The position numbers and the translations under genes were made by a program. DNA of 64,000 nucleotides from assembly GCA_963805605.1 (NCBI GenBank), contig CAWDUX010000002.1, positions 1,240,001 to 1,304,000 on the forward strand, given 5' to 3'. The DNA comes from Actinocatenispora sp963805605. Lineage in GTDB: Bacteria > Actinomycetota > Actinomycetes > Mycobacteriales > Micromonosporaceae. Of this stretch, positions 9,256-17,009 are shown piece by piece (the first letter of the stretch is position 1; every line of letters begins with the position of its first letter). The notes under the pieces were generated by a model. The model had not been told where the DNA came from and made no database searches. It saw only the letters and a list, made by a program, of their open reading frames with translations.

Positions 9256-10257
9256 CTAGTGCCAGTGGCCGTGTCCGCCGGAGTCGCCGTGCCCCCTGCC
9301 ACCTGAATACCTGGTGCCGCTGGGAGACGGCGGTGGCGGCGCCGACTTGCCGACCTTGCCCGACGGCGGCGATTCGCTGGGCGAGCCGACCGGGGACTGC
9401 GACGGCGACGGCGTGCCGCTCAGGGTCGTGGGCGGCGACGGGTCCGGGGTCGGCTGCGGAGTGGGCGAGGCGGACCGGGACACGCCGGGCACCGGTGGGC
9501 CCGGCGGCAGCCCATGCGCGCGGCGCAGGTCGTCGGTGTCTCGACGCAACCGGTCCCTGGTGGGGCCGGGCACCTTCTCGGAGTGCCGTTCGGCGTCGTC
9601 GAGGTATCGGCGGGCGTCGGTGACACGCCCCTCGTCGAACGCCTTCCGTGCGGCGGCCAGGTCTTTCACCGCAGCTGCCTCATGCTGGCGTACCGCGGCC
9701 TTCTCGGGGTAGACGACGCTGGTCACCGGGAACAACGGGCTGCCCGGCCCGGCTCCTGCGGCCGCCAGCACCACCCCGGAACCGCCGAGGGTGGCCAGGA
9801 CCGCGACCCCGGCGGCGAGCATGAGACGACCACCATGGTGACGCCTACCGGTACGGGGCCGGCGCCGCGGCGGTCCCGTCGGTGCGGCCGACTGTGCGGG
9901 CGCACTGCGCCGCGGTGGCCGGCCGCCGAGCGCGGCCACCCCGATCGCCGGCTTTGTCAGCGCGGGCGCCGACCCGTTGACCGGTACCGGGCTGAGCGGC
10001 GAACCGTCGACCGGCATCGGGATGCGCGCTGAACCATTGGCCCGGACCGGCGCTGCCGGCGCCGCCGGCGGTAGCTCGATCGGCTCGTCGCTGAGCAGGT
10101 CGTCATGCCAGAGCGCGAGCATCCGCAGTACCGGGTCGTCTCCTGGTACCGGTGTCGCGGCATCGGGTTCACGGGCGGCGCGACCGAGTGCGTCGAGGAC
10201 CCGGTCGTCGTGTTCCACCGGATCCCCGGCACCGGACGGTGTCCGACGCCTGCTCAT
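9256..10257 (-). CDS. rsdA: Anti-sigma-D factor RsdA-like membrane protein
   Basis: A 333-residue single-pass membrane protein placed right after sigD. Residues 18-58 (DRVLDALGRAAR ... LRMLALWHDDLLSDEP) match the short SigD-binding region of RsdA. A basic linker leads to one transmembrane helix at about 144-168 (LMLAAGVAVLATLGGSGVVL). An extracytoplasmic helical segment follows (about 180-245), and then a Pro/Ser/Thr-rich tail that ends in a Gly-His stretch. By analogy with M. tuberculosis RsdA it should hold SigD at the membrane until it is degraded. The start is 13 bases after the sigD stop, so the pair is one operon. Identity comes from context and the N-terminal motif; the C-terminal part is low-complexity. 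Confidence 0.75.
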   Translation of the reverse strand: MSRRRTPSGAGDPVEHDDRVLDALGRAAREPDAATPVPGDDPVLRMLALWHDDLLSDEPIELPPAAPAAPVRANGSARIPMPVDGSPLSPVPVNGSAPALTKPAIGVAALGGRPPRRSAPAQSAAPTGPPRRRPRTGRRHHGGRLMLAAGVAVLATLGGSGVVLAAAGAGPGSPLFPVTSVVYPEKAAVRQHEAAAVKDLAAARKAFDEGRVTDARRYLDDAERHSEKVPGPTRDRLRRDTDDLRRAHGLPPGPPVPGVSRSASPTPQPTPDPSPPTTLSGTPSPSQSPVGSPSESPPSGKVGKSAPPPPSPSGTRYSGGRGHGDSGGHGHWH

Positions 10258-10270
10258 GTCCGTTCCCCAG

Positions 10271-10855
10271 TCATACCGGCACCTCGCGGTACAGCTCAGC
10301 GGCCAGGGCGCGCAGCCGGTTCAGCGCCCGGTGCTGGGTGACCCGTACCGCACCGGCACTCATGCCCAGCGCCCGGCCGGTCTCTGCGGCGCTCAGTCCC
10401 ACCCCGACCCGCAGTACGACGATCTCCCGGTGCTGCGGGGGCAGCCGGTCCAGCAGCCGCCGCATCCGGCCGATCGCATCGCCCTGCAACGCGCGTGCCT
10501 CCGGGTCGGCCGCGCCGTCCGGTCGTTCCGGCAGCGCGGCGACGGGTTCGGCCAGATCACGCGTCGCCCCGCGATGGGCGTCCGCGACCTTGTGAGCCGC
10601 GATACCGAAGACGAAGGCGGTGAACGGTGATCCCGCCCTGCGGTAGCGCGGAAGCGCGCCGAGTATCGCGATACACACCTCCTGAGCCACATCGTCCGCC
10701 GTGGTGTACGCGCCGCCCCCGGTTCGTCCGAGCCGTGCCCGGCAGTACCGGACGACGATGGGCCGGATGTGGACGAGCAATTCCTCGACCGCTGCGCGGT
10801 CCCCGCTGGCGGCGCGCACGGCAAGGTCGGTGAGACCTGCCTCCTGTGGTGTCAT
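10271..10855 (-). CDS. sigD: RNA polymerase sigma factor SigD (ECF-type)
   Basis: A 194-residue group 4 sigma factor. Region 2 spans about residues 25-95 (AVEELLVHIRPIVVRYCRARLG, then DDVAQEVCIAILGALPRYR for -10 recognition and core binding). Region 4 is about 130-185 (LLDRLPPQHREIVVLRVGVGLS followed by a helix-turn-helix GRALGMSAGAVRVTQHRALNRL). The ATG at 10855 gives the usual SigD N-terminus; a longer open frame upstream lacks family resemblance. It lies directly upstream of rsdA, and the order sigD-rsdA next to guaB and whiB matches the conserved actinobacterial locus. In mycobacteria SigD controls growth-phase and starvation genes. Confidence 0.85.
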   Translation of the reverse strand: MTPQEAGLTDLAVRAASGDRAAVEELLVHIRPIVVRYCRARLGRTGGGAYTTADDVAQEVCIAILGALPRYRRAGSPFTAFVFGIAAHKVADAHRGATRDLAEPVAALPERPDGAADPEARALQGDAIGRMRRLLDRLPPQHREIVVLRVGVGLSAAETGRALGMSAGAVRVTQHRALNRLRALAAELYREVPV

Positions 10856-10994
10856 CGCGCGCTCGCACTCTCCCGTTACGGATGGCACGCGGCCGCACTG
10901 CTCCGTACGACAAGGAGATACCGCGACCTGTCTGGGCACGTTAGCGCGTCCGGAACCGCTTCGCAGCACCGGAGTCGGGCCCGCTACCGACCGC

Positions 10995-11639
10995 TCAGCT
11001 CACCAGCCCGGAGCGGAATGCGGACGCTACGGCATGTGCCCGGTCCCTGGCACCGAGCTTACGGAACAGCCGGCGGGCGTGCGTCTTGACGGTGTCCTCG
11101 GAGACGAACAGGTCGCGCCCGATCTCGGCGTTGCTCTTGCCCTCGCTCATTCCGCGCAGCACCTGGAGTTCCCGTTCGGTCAGTACGCTGCGCCGGGTCG
11201 TCGCCGGCGCCGGCGGCCGGCCGAACGCAGGTGCCCCGGCCCCCATCGCGGCCGGGTTGGGTCGACCGTTGGGGCAGGCCAGCAGGATGCCCTGGGCCAG
11301 CGCGCTGACCAGATCCTCGCCGTGTTCACCGGCCCGGATCACACCCCGGGCGCCGGCCGCGACGGCCGCGGCCGCGGCACGGGGATCGTCCGCGCCGACC
11401 AGTACCAGCGCGGTGTGCGGTCCACGGTTGAGTACCCGGCGGGTGAACTGCACCGGGTCCGGTCGGGTCATTCCGACGTCGATGAGCACAACGTCCGCCG
11501 GCCGCTCGGCCATCCTGGCCAGCGCCTCTTCACCGGACAATGCGGTACGGACAGCCGCGGCGACGCCAAGATGCGCCGCCCAGGCAGCGATCCGTTGTGC
11601 TGCCACAGGCGTTCGTACACAGACGAGCACCGAGCGCAC
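10995..11639 (-). CDS. LuxR-family regulator with atypical receiver domain
   Basis: A 214-residue NarL/FixJ-type regulator. Residues 1-120 fold like a response-regulator receiver, with the central Asp present (VVLIDVG, D54). The acidic pair normally found at the end of strand 1 is missing: the sequence there is VLVCVRT. Metal-dependent phosphorylation is therefore doubtful. Residues 150-212 are a LuxR helix-turn-helix (LTERELQVLRGMSEGKSNAEIG and VSEDTVKTHARRLFRKLG). No histidine kinase gene is nearby. The GTG start at 11639 is the only one that gives a full receiver. It lies between sigD and the TPR-like gene on the same strand and could share their control. Confidence 0.85.
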   Translation of the reverse strand: MRSVLVCVRTPVAAQRIAAWAAHLGVAAAVRTALSGEEALARMAERPADVVLIDVGMTRPDPVQFTRRVLNRGPHTALVLVGADDPRAAAAAVAAGARGVIRAGEHGEDLVSALAQGILLACPNGRPNPAAMGAGAPAFGRPPAPATTRRSVLTERELQVLRGMSEGKSNAEIGRDLFVSEDTVKTHARRLFRKLGARDRAHAVASAFRSGLVS

Positions 11640-11684
11640 GTGCTTCTCCTCTCTCCCTACAGAGAGAACCCCGCTGACTCGGGC

Positions 11685-12671
11685 TCATGACGCGGTAATG
11701 GACAACGTGTCCTGTGACACATTTTCCCCCGATCCGGCAATCTCGTCCAAGGTTTCCGTCCGCTGCTGTTCCGCCACTGCGAGCAGCGGAAACGCCTCAA
11801 GAGACGCCGCGAACCGTTCCGCTCTACTCAGTATCACCGCCGCGGACCGGAATAGGGGTACGACCGCTTGACGGCGGGCAACTTCCCGTCCTGAAACACC
11901 ATAAAAGAGCAGGCTCTTCGCAATATGCCGAGGCGCCTGCATCAGCTCCGCGGCACACACCGCGGATCGCGCAGCGTCACGGGCCGCCTCCGGCCGGTCG
12001 GTGAACAGTGCCAGCTCGCAGGCCACCCAGTGCCGCCGGACCACCGCCCGCCAGCCGGCCGGACAGTCCAGCACCGACACAGCCGCAAGCCCCCGATCCG
12101 CCCGTGCGCCTCCCGGGGCAGGACGTGCCGGGGCAGGACGTGCCGGGGCGGCGAGCAGACCGTCCAGTTCGGCCAACCGACCGGCCGCCGTCTCCCGGTC
12201 CCCCACACCCACCGAGTCGGCGGTCAACCCCACCAGCGCATCGGCCTTCGCCGCCGCTGCGGCACCCGACAACTCGTACGCCAGCCTGTCGAACCGCACC
12301 GCCTCCCGGTAGCGCTGCCGCTGCCGTACCGCACTGGCCAGCGCCGCCAGGGCGAGCGAGGCGAAGTGATCGGGGACACCGGCGGCGCCGGGCCGTACCG
12401 CCCGAAGTACCGCCTCGGCGTCGGCGAACCGGCCCAGCGCGAGCAATGCCACACCACGCAGCCATCGCGCCCGGGCTGCCGCCGTACCGGCTTCGGGATT
12501 CGCACCCGCGCCGAGCAGTACGAGAGCCCGCGCCGGGCGGCCGAACCACAACGCGCGCTCTGCCGCGTCCAGTGAACCGGCCGGAATTCGTTTGCGGTAC
12601 GGCGCGCCCGGGTACGCGACTGTCGGACAGAGAAGTCCCGGAAACCTCCCGGTCGGGCCGGACGCAGACAT
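11685..12671 (-). CDS. TPR-like helical repeat protein of unknown function
   Basis: About 328 residues rich in Ala, Leu and Arg. Repeated helical pairs resemble tetratricopeptide repeats (for example ARWLRGVALLALGRFADAEAVL and AALASAVRQRQRYREAVRFD). There is no enzyme motif, signal peptide or membrane segment. The position, between whiB and sigD, is that of M. tuberculosis Rv3415c, so it may be the same family, but I cannot confirm this by sequence. A 15-base unit is repeated twice in tandem at 12115-12144 and encodes PARPAPARPAP, a possible length-variable linker. The ATG at 12671 is preferred; a GTG in the same frame lies at 12677. It is divergent from whiB, with 93 bases between the starts. 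Confidence 0.65.
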   Translation of the reverse strand: MSASGPTGRFPGLLCPTVAYPGAPYRKRIPAGSLDAAERALWFGRPARALVLLGAGANPEAGTAAARARWLRGVALLALGRFADAEAVLRAVRPGAAGVPDHFASLALAALASAVRQRQRYREAVRFDRLAYELSGAAAAAKADALVGLTADSVGVGDRETAAGRLAELDGLLAAPARPAPARPAPGGARADRGLAAVSVLDCPAGWRAVVRRHWVACELALFTDRPEAARDAARSAVCAAELMQAPRHIAKSLLFYGVSGREVARRQAVVPLFRSAAVILSRAERFAASLEAFPLLAVAEQQRTETLDEIAGSGENVSQDTLSITAS

Positions 12672-12764
12672 CAGCACATGGTCGCTGATGGATCTGTCCG
12701 GTCCCGCGCCGGTAGGGACGGGACGAGTGGGAGAGTGGCCATCGCGCTGCGCAAGGAGGGTCTG

Positions 12765-13136
12765 ATGGCGGACATCCGTCGCCTACCGGGCACCAACGCC
12801 GATGTGTGGGACTGGCAGATGGCGGGGAACTGCCGTGGACTGGACAGCTCGCTGTTCTTTCATCCGGACGGCGAACGCGGTCCCTCACGAGTACGCCGGG
12901 AACGCGACGCCAAGGTGGTCTGCGGTAGCTGCCCGGTACGCGCCCAGTGCGCCGCACACGCGCTGAAGGTGCACGAACCGTACGGGGTGTGGGGCGGTCT
13001 GAGCGAGTCGGAACGTCAGCAGCTCATCGCCGCCGGCTGGGAGGATCTGGCCGACCGGCGTCGCCGCCGGGTGGATCTGCACCGACTGGAGGCCAGGCTG
13101 CACAACGAGGAACAACCGGCACTTGCCTCGGCCTGA
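12765..13136 (+). CDS. WhiB-family iron-sulfur transcriptional regulator (WhiB3/WhiD position)
   Basis: A 123-residue WhiB protein. The four cysteines that hold a [4Fe-4S] cluster are C23, C53, C56 and C62 (CxxC plus one C six residues on). The GVWGG turn is at 74-78, followed by the basic C-terminal segment RRRRRVDLHRLEARL that contacts DNA. WhiB proteins bind the primary sigma factor and sense nitric oxide or redox state. Its place next to sigD and groESL matches whiB3 of mycobacteria and whiD of Streptomyces, so I infer that orthology. The ATG at 12765 is chosen because AAGGAGG (12753-12759) lies five bases upstream; the longer open frame has no support. Confidence 0.88.
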   Translation: MADIRRLPGTNADVWDWQMAGNCRGLDSSLFFHPDGERGPSRVRRERDAKVVCGSCPVRAQCAAHALKVHEPYGVWGGLSESERQQLIAAGWEDLADRRRRRVDLHRLEARLHNEEQPALASA

Positions 13137-13206
13137 CCGCCGGACGGCTGCCGGGCACGGAACCAGCTGAACACGGAACCAGCTGGGCACAGAAGGCACA
13201 TAGACG

Positions 13207-13249
13207 TCGGCGCCCGCGCCGTACCTGTCCGGTACGACACGGGCGCCGA
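13207..13249. terminator. Bidirectional terminator between whiB and groEL1
   Basis: TCGGCGCCCG (13207-13216) pairs with CGGGCGCCGA (13240-13249), and an inner CGTACC/GGTACG pairing extends the stem. It lies between the convergent 3' ends of whiB and groEL1 and can serve both strands. Confidence 0.7.
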
Positions 13250-13264
13250 AGTGTCAGCTGCCGG

Positions 13265-14918
13265 TCAGAAGCCCGGGCCGTGCTGGTGGCCGTGCCCGTG
13301 ACCGTGGCCGTGCCGCCGGCGGCCGGCTCCGGCGTCGGCCGGCTTCTCCACCACGAGGCTCTCCGTGGTGAGCAGCAGGCCGGCGATCGACGCGGCGTTG
13401 GCGACCGCGTTGCGGGTCACCTTCACCGGGTCGATGATGCCGGCCTTGGCCAGGTCGACGTACTCGCCGGTGGCCGCGTTGAGGCCGATGCCGAACTCGG
13501 ACTCGCGGACCTTGCTCCACCACCACGTAGCCGTCGTGGCCGGCGTTCTGGGCGATCCAGCGCAGCGGCTCGACGAGCGCCTTGCGGACGATCGACGACG
13601 CCGGTCGCCTCGTCGCCGGTGAGGCCGAGGTCGTCGTCGAGCACCGTGGCGATCTGGACCAGCGCGGCGCCGCCGCCGGGGACCGTGCCCTCCTCGACCG
13701 CCGCCTTGGTCGCCGAGATGGCGTCCTCGATGCGGTGCTTGCGCTCCTTCATCTCGACCTCGGTGGCCGCGCCGACCTTGATCGACCGCGATGCCGCCGG
13801 AGAGCTTGGCCAGCCGCTCGGCCAGCTTCTCCCGGTCCCAGTCGGAGTCGGAGGCCTCGATCTCCTTGCGGATCTGCGCGACCCGGTCGGCGACCTCGGC
13901 TGCTGTGCCGCCACCGTCGACGATCGTGGTGTTCTCCTTGTCGACCACGACGCGGCGGGCGGTGCCGAGCACCTCCAGGCCGACCGAGTCGAGCTTGTAG
14001 CCCAGCTCGGGCGCGACCAGCTCGGCCGCCGGTCAGGATCGCCATGTCCTGCAGCATCGCCTTGCGGCGGTCGCCGAACCCGGGCGCCTTGACCGCGACG
14101 ACCTTGAGGGTCTTGCGGATCGCGTTGACCACCAGGGTGGACAGCGCCTGGCCCGTCGACGTCCTCGGCGATGATCAGCAGCGGCTTGCTGGCCTGGAGG
14201 ACCTTCTCCAGCAGCGGCAGCAGCTCCTCGATCGCGGAGATCTTCTGCGGTGGTGATGAGGACGTAGGCGTCCTCGAGCACCGCCTCACCGGACTCGGGG
14301 TCGGTGACGAAGTTCGGCGAGATGAAGCCCTTGTCGAACTGCATACCCTCGGTGACCTCCAGCTCGGTGGTCAGCGTCGAGCCCTCCTCGACGGTGATGA
14401 CGCCGTCGCGGCCGACCCGCTCCATCGCCTCGGCGATCAGCTCACCGATGGTCGGCGTCCTGCGCGGAGATGGTCGCCACGTGCGCGATCGCGCTCCTGG
14501 TTGTCGACCTCGACGGCCTTGCCGAGCAGCGCCTCGGAGATCGGCCGCGGCGGCCGCGTCGATGCCCGCGCTTGAGGCCGATCGGGTTGGCACCGGCGGT
14601 CACGTTGCGCAGGCCCTCGCGGACCATCGCCTGGGCCAGCACGGTCGCGGTGGTGGTGCCGTCGCCGGCGACGTCGTTGGTCTTGGTCGCGACCTCCTTG
14701 ACCAGCTGCGCGCCGAGGTTCTCGTACGGGTTGGTGAGCTCGATCTCCTTGGCGATGGTGACGCCGTCGTTGGTGATCGTGGGCGCACCGAACTTCTTGT
14801 CGAGGACGACGTTGCGCCCGCGCGGGCCGAGGGTGACCTTGACCGCGTCGGCGAGCGCGTTGACGCCGTGCTCCAGCAGGTGCCGGGCGTCGTCGGAGAA
14901 GCTCAGGATCTTCGCCAT
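13265..14918 (-). pseudogene. groEL1: 60 kDa chaperonin GroEL1 with His-rich tail, about ten frameshifts
   Basis: The full GroEL chain can be followed from MAKILSFSDDARHLLEHGVN to the histidine-rich end (HGHGHGHGHQHGPGF) that is diagnostic of actinobacterial GroEL1, the copy next to groES. The ATP-binding region near GDGTTTATVLAQ, the GFGDRRKAMLQDMAILTGG segment and VPGGGAALVQ are all intact locally. Frame changes occur near 14572, 14548, 14500, 14457, 14252, 14158, 14031, 13788, 13600 and 13510. At each one the reading is restored by removing a single G or C, and each shift is in the same direction (a base gained). Corrected length is about 548 residues. Read as given, no functional protein would be made. 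The 3' end abuts a shared terminator with whiB. Confidence 0.88.
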
Positions 14919-15013
14919 CTCGTCTTCGTGTCGTCCTGTTCAGGTGCGCGACGACCGCCCCGGAGCTCGGCGCAGGGCCGGCTCCGGGGCGGCGGCAGCT
15001 GCTCGTGTAGTCG

Positions 15014-15322
15014 TCACTTCTCGATGACCGCGAGGACGTCGCGGGCGGAGAGCACCAGGTACTCCTCGCCGGCGTACTTGACCTCGGTGCCGCCGTACTT
15101 CGAGTAGATGACGGTGTCGCCGACCTTGACGTCGACCGGAACCCGGTTGCCCTTGTCGTCGATACGGCCCGGGCCGACAGCGAGGACGGTGCCCTCCTGC
15201 GGCTTCTCCTTGGCGGTGTCGGGGATCACGATGCCCGACGCCGTGGTGGTCTCAGCCTCGTTCGCCTGGACCACGATCCGGTCCTCGAGCGGCTTGATCG
15301 CAACCTTGGTCGCGGTAGTCAC
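15014..15322 (-). CDS. groES: 10 kDa co-chaperonin GroES
   Basis: A 102-residue GroES that caps the GroEL chamber. It has the family signature PLEDRIVVQANEAETTTASG near the start, the mobile loop around residues 18-35, and a VGDTVIYSKYGGTEVKY C-terminal part. I chose the GTG at 15322 (VTTATKVAIKPLED): the AGGAGG ribosome site is eight bases from it, but only two bases from the ATG at 15328. It is the first gene of the groES-groEL1 operon, with 95 bases to groEL1. The leader carries two CIRCE operators, so HrcA-controlled heat-shock regulation is expected. Confidence 0.95.
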   Translation of the reverse strand: MTTATKVAIKPLEDRIVVQANEAETTTASGIVIPDTAKEKPQEGTVLAVGPGRIDDKGNRVPVDVKVGDTVIYSKYGGTEVKYAGEEYLVLSARDVLAVIEK

Positions 15323-15418
15323 GGGCATACCCTCCTGGGGTATCTGAAATCTGTCGATGCCTGATGCACCGGCGGGGCCGTCGTCGCGGGTGCCGGACCG
15401 CTCGGCCGTGTCAAAACG

Positions 15419-15445
15419 CTGGCACCCTCGGATCGAGAGTGCTAA
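15419..15445. promoter_or_regulatory. CIRCE element 1 (HrcA operator)
   Basis: A nine-base half-site CTGGCACCC, a nine-base spacer and GAGTGCTAA form the canonical 9-9-9 CIRCE layout. The second half matches the TTAGCACTC consensus exactly; the first half is degenerate. It lies just downstream of the predicted -10, over the expected transcription start of groES-groEL1. Confidence 0.85.
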
Positions 15446-15451
15446 CCGAAG

Positions 15452-15479
15452 GTTATGCCGGAAGCTGGCACTCCGTCAA
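15452..15479 (-). promoter_or_regulatory. groES-groEL1 promoter
   Basis: On the minus strand, TTGACG (15474-15479) is separated by 16 bases from CATAAC (15452-15457). The -35 lies in the spacer of CIRCE 2 and the -10 lies just before CIRCE 1, so bound HrcA would block both ends of the promoter. The leader to groES is roughly 120 bases. Confidence 0.7.
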
Positions 15480-15491
15480 GGAGAGTGCCAA
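15465..15491. promoter_or_regulatory. CIRCE element 2 (HrcA operator)
   Basis: CTGGCACTC, a nine-base spacer and GAGTGCCAA give a near-perfect inverted repeat in the 9-9-9 CIRCE spacing. It overlaps the -35 box of the groES promoter, 46 bases from the equivalent point of CIRCE 1. Confidence 0.85.
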
Positions 15492-15567
15492 TCGCCACGC
15501 CGAAAGGTACCGAACCGGCTCCCCGACCGACCAGCCGGCCGCACACTGGACGCAGGAGGTGAGTGCC

Positions 15568-15762
15568 ATGCAGGCCACCGTGGGTGACCGACTGCACGTA
15601 CGTGGGCGCACGGTCGGGGCGCACGACCGGGTGGGTGAGATCGTCGAGGTACGCGGCCCGCACGGTACGCCGCCCTACCTCGTACGGTTCGCCGACGGAC
15701 ACGAGAACCTGGTGTTCCCGGGCCCGGACTGCATCATCGAGGGCGCCCCCGCGCGCCGCTGA
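15568..15762 (+). CDS. DUF1918 domain-containing protein
   Basis: A 64-residue single-domain protein of the DUF1918 family, which is common in actinobacteria. It starts MQATVGDRLHVRGRTVG, has the core RVGEIVEVRG and ends YLVRFADGHENLVFPGPD, a small SH3-like barrel. Function is unknown. A CAGGAGGTG ribosome site (15553-15561) fixes the ATG. It is divergent from groES across the CIRCE region and runs into the methyltransferase gene after 25 bases. Confidence 0.85.
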   Translation: MQATVGDRLHVRGRTVGAHDRVGEIVEVRGPHGTPPYLVRFADGHENLVFPGPDCIIEGAPARR

Positions 15763-15787
15763 GGACCCGCCGGGCACCATCACCGGC

Positions 15788-16978
15788 ATGACACCCGACA
15801 CCCTCGCCGCGCTGCGTACCGGGGCGGGGGCCGACGCCCTGGCAGCCGCGACCCCGCTGGCCGATGTCGACCAGCTGACCGCGGTGGAACGCCTACGCCG
15901 TACCGGCCACCCGCCGGAGCTGGCCGCGGCCGCGCTCGGCCAGGCCCGGCTGCGCCACCGGGCCGCGGTGAAGTTCGGTGCCGACGCGGCCGACATGTTC
16001 TTCACCACAGACGGCCTGCAACAGGCCACCAGGCCGGTGGTGGCCGACCGCCGGGCCCGGCGGATCGCCGACTCCGGCACCACCGACGTGCTCGACCTGT
16101 GCTGCGGGATCGGCTCCGACGCGGTCGCGTTCGCCCGCGCCGGGCTGCGGGTACAGGCCGTCGACGCCGACCCCGGCACCGCCGCGGTCGCCGCCGCCAA
16201 CGCCGCGGCCCTCGGGGTCGCCGACCAGGTCCGGGTACGGTGCGCCGACGCCACCACCGTGCCGTGTGCCGGCGCCGGCGCGGTGTTCTGCGACCCGGCC
16301 CGCCGTACCGGCAATCGTCGGGTGTTCGACCCGGCGGCGTACTCTCCGCCCTGGCCGTTCCTGCTGGACCTGGCCCGCGGCCCGGCCTGCCTGAAGCTCG
16401 GGCCCGGCATCGACCACGCGCTGCTGCCCGACGGGGTGGAGGCCGAGTGGGTGTCGGTACGCGGCGATGTGGTGGAGGCCGCACTGTGGTGCGGGTCACT
16501 GGCCAGGGTGCCGCGGCGGGCCACCGTACTGACCGATGGGCGGGTCGACGAGCTCACCGGCAGCGGCACCCGCGAGGCCGAGGTCGGCCCGGTCCGTCAC
16601 TACCTGTACGATCCGGACGGCACGGTGCTGCGCGCCCACCTGCTCGCGGAACTCGCCGACCAGCTGGGCGCCACCATCGCCGACCCCCACATCGGCTACC
16701 TGTACACCGACACCCCGGTCGGTACGCCGTTCGCCCGCGGGTACGAGATCAGCGACGTACTGCCGTTCTCCCTCAAGGGCCTGCGCGCGGTGCTGCGGGA
16801 ACGCGGCGTCGGCCGGCTCACCATCAAGAAACGCGGCTCAGCCCTGGTGCCCGAGACCCTGCGCCGGCAGCTCAGGCTCTCCGGCCCGGCCGAGGCCACC
16901 ATCGTGCTCACCAGGGTGAACGGGTCACCCACGGTGATCATCTGCCGGCCCGTCGCCCCACCGCAGGCGACCGGGTGA
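15788..16978 (+). CDS. Class I SAM-dependent methyltransferase with THUMP-like C-terminal domain
   Basis: A 396-residue protein. The SAM-binding Rossmann core begins with VLDLCCGIGSDAVAFARAG (about residues 101-119) and VDADPGTAAVAAANAAALG. A motif IV-like FCDPARR lies near 175. The C-terminal 120 residues (GYEISDVLPFSLKGLRAVL, LTIKKRGSALVPETLRRQL) match the THUMP-like domain that accompanies this family. RNA is the likely substrate from that domain; the modified base is not known. The ATG at 15788 gives the expected N-terminus. It follows DUF1918 closely and may be cotranscribed. Confidence 0.85.
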   Translation: MTPDTLAALRTGAGADALAAATPLADVDQLTAVERLRRTGHPPELAAAALGQARLRHRAAVKFGADAADMFFTTDGLQQATRPVVADRRARRIADSGTTDVLDLCCGIGSDAVAFARAGLRVQAVDADPGTAAVAAANAAALGVADQVRVRCADATTVPCAGAGAVFCDPARRTGNRRVFDPAAYSPPWPFLLDLARGPACLKLGPGIDHALLPDGVEAEWVSVRGDVVEAALWCGSLARVPRRATVLTDGRVDELTGSGTREAEVGPVRHYLYDPDGTVLRAHLLAELADQLGATIADPHIGYLYTDTPVGTPFARGYEISDVLPFSLKGLRAVLRERGVGRLTIKKRGSALVPETLRRQLRLSGPAEATIVLTRVNGSPTVIICRPVAPPQATG

Positions 16979-17009
16979 CGGCCGCTCCACCGCGCACCAA
17001 CCCCATCGC

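Noticed and set aside
13265..14918. Programmed frameshifting in groEL1
   Set aside because: Ten shifts in one gene without slippery heptamers or pseudoknots is not a plausible recoding mechanism.
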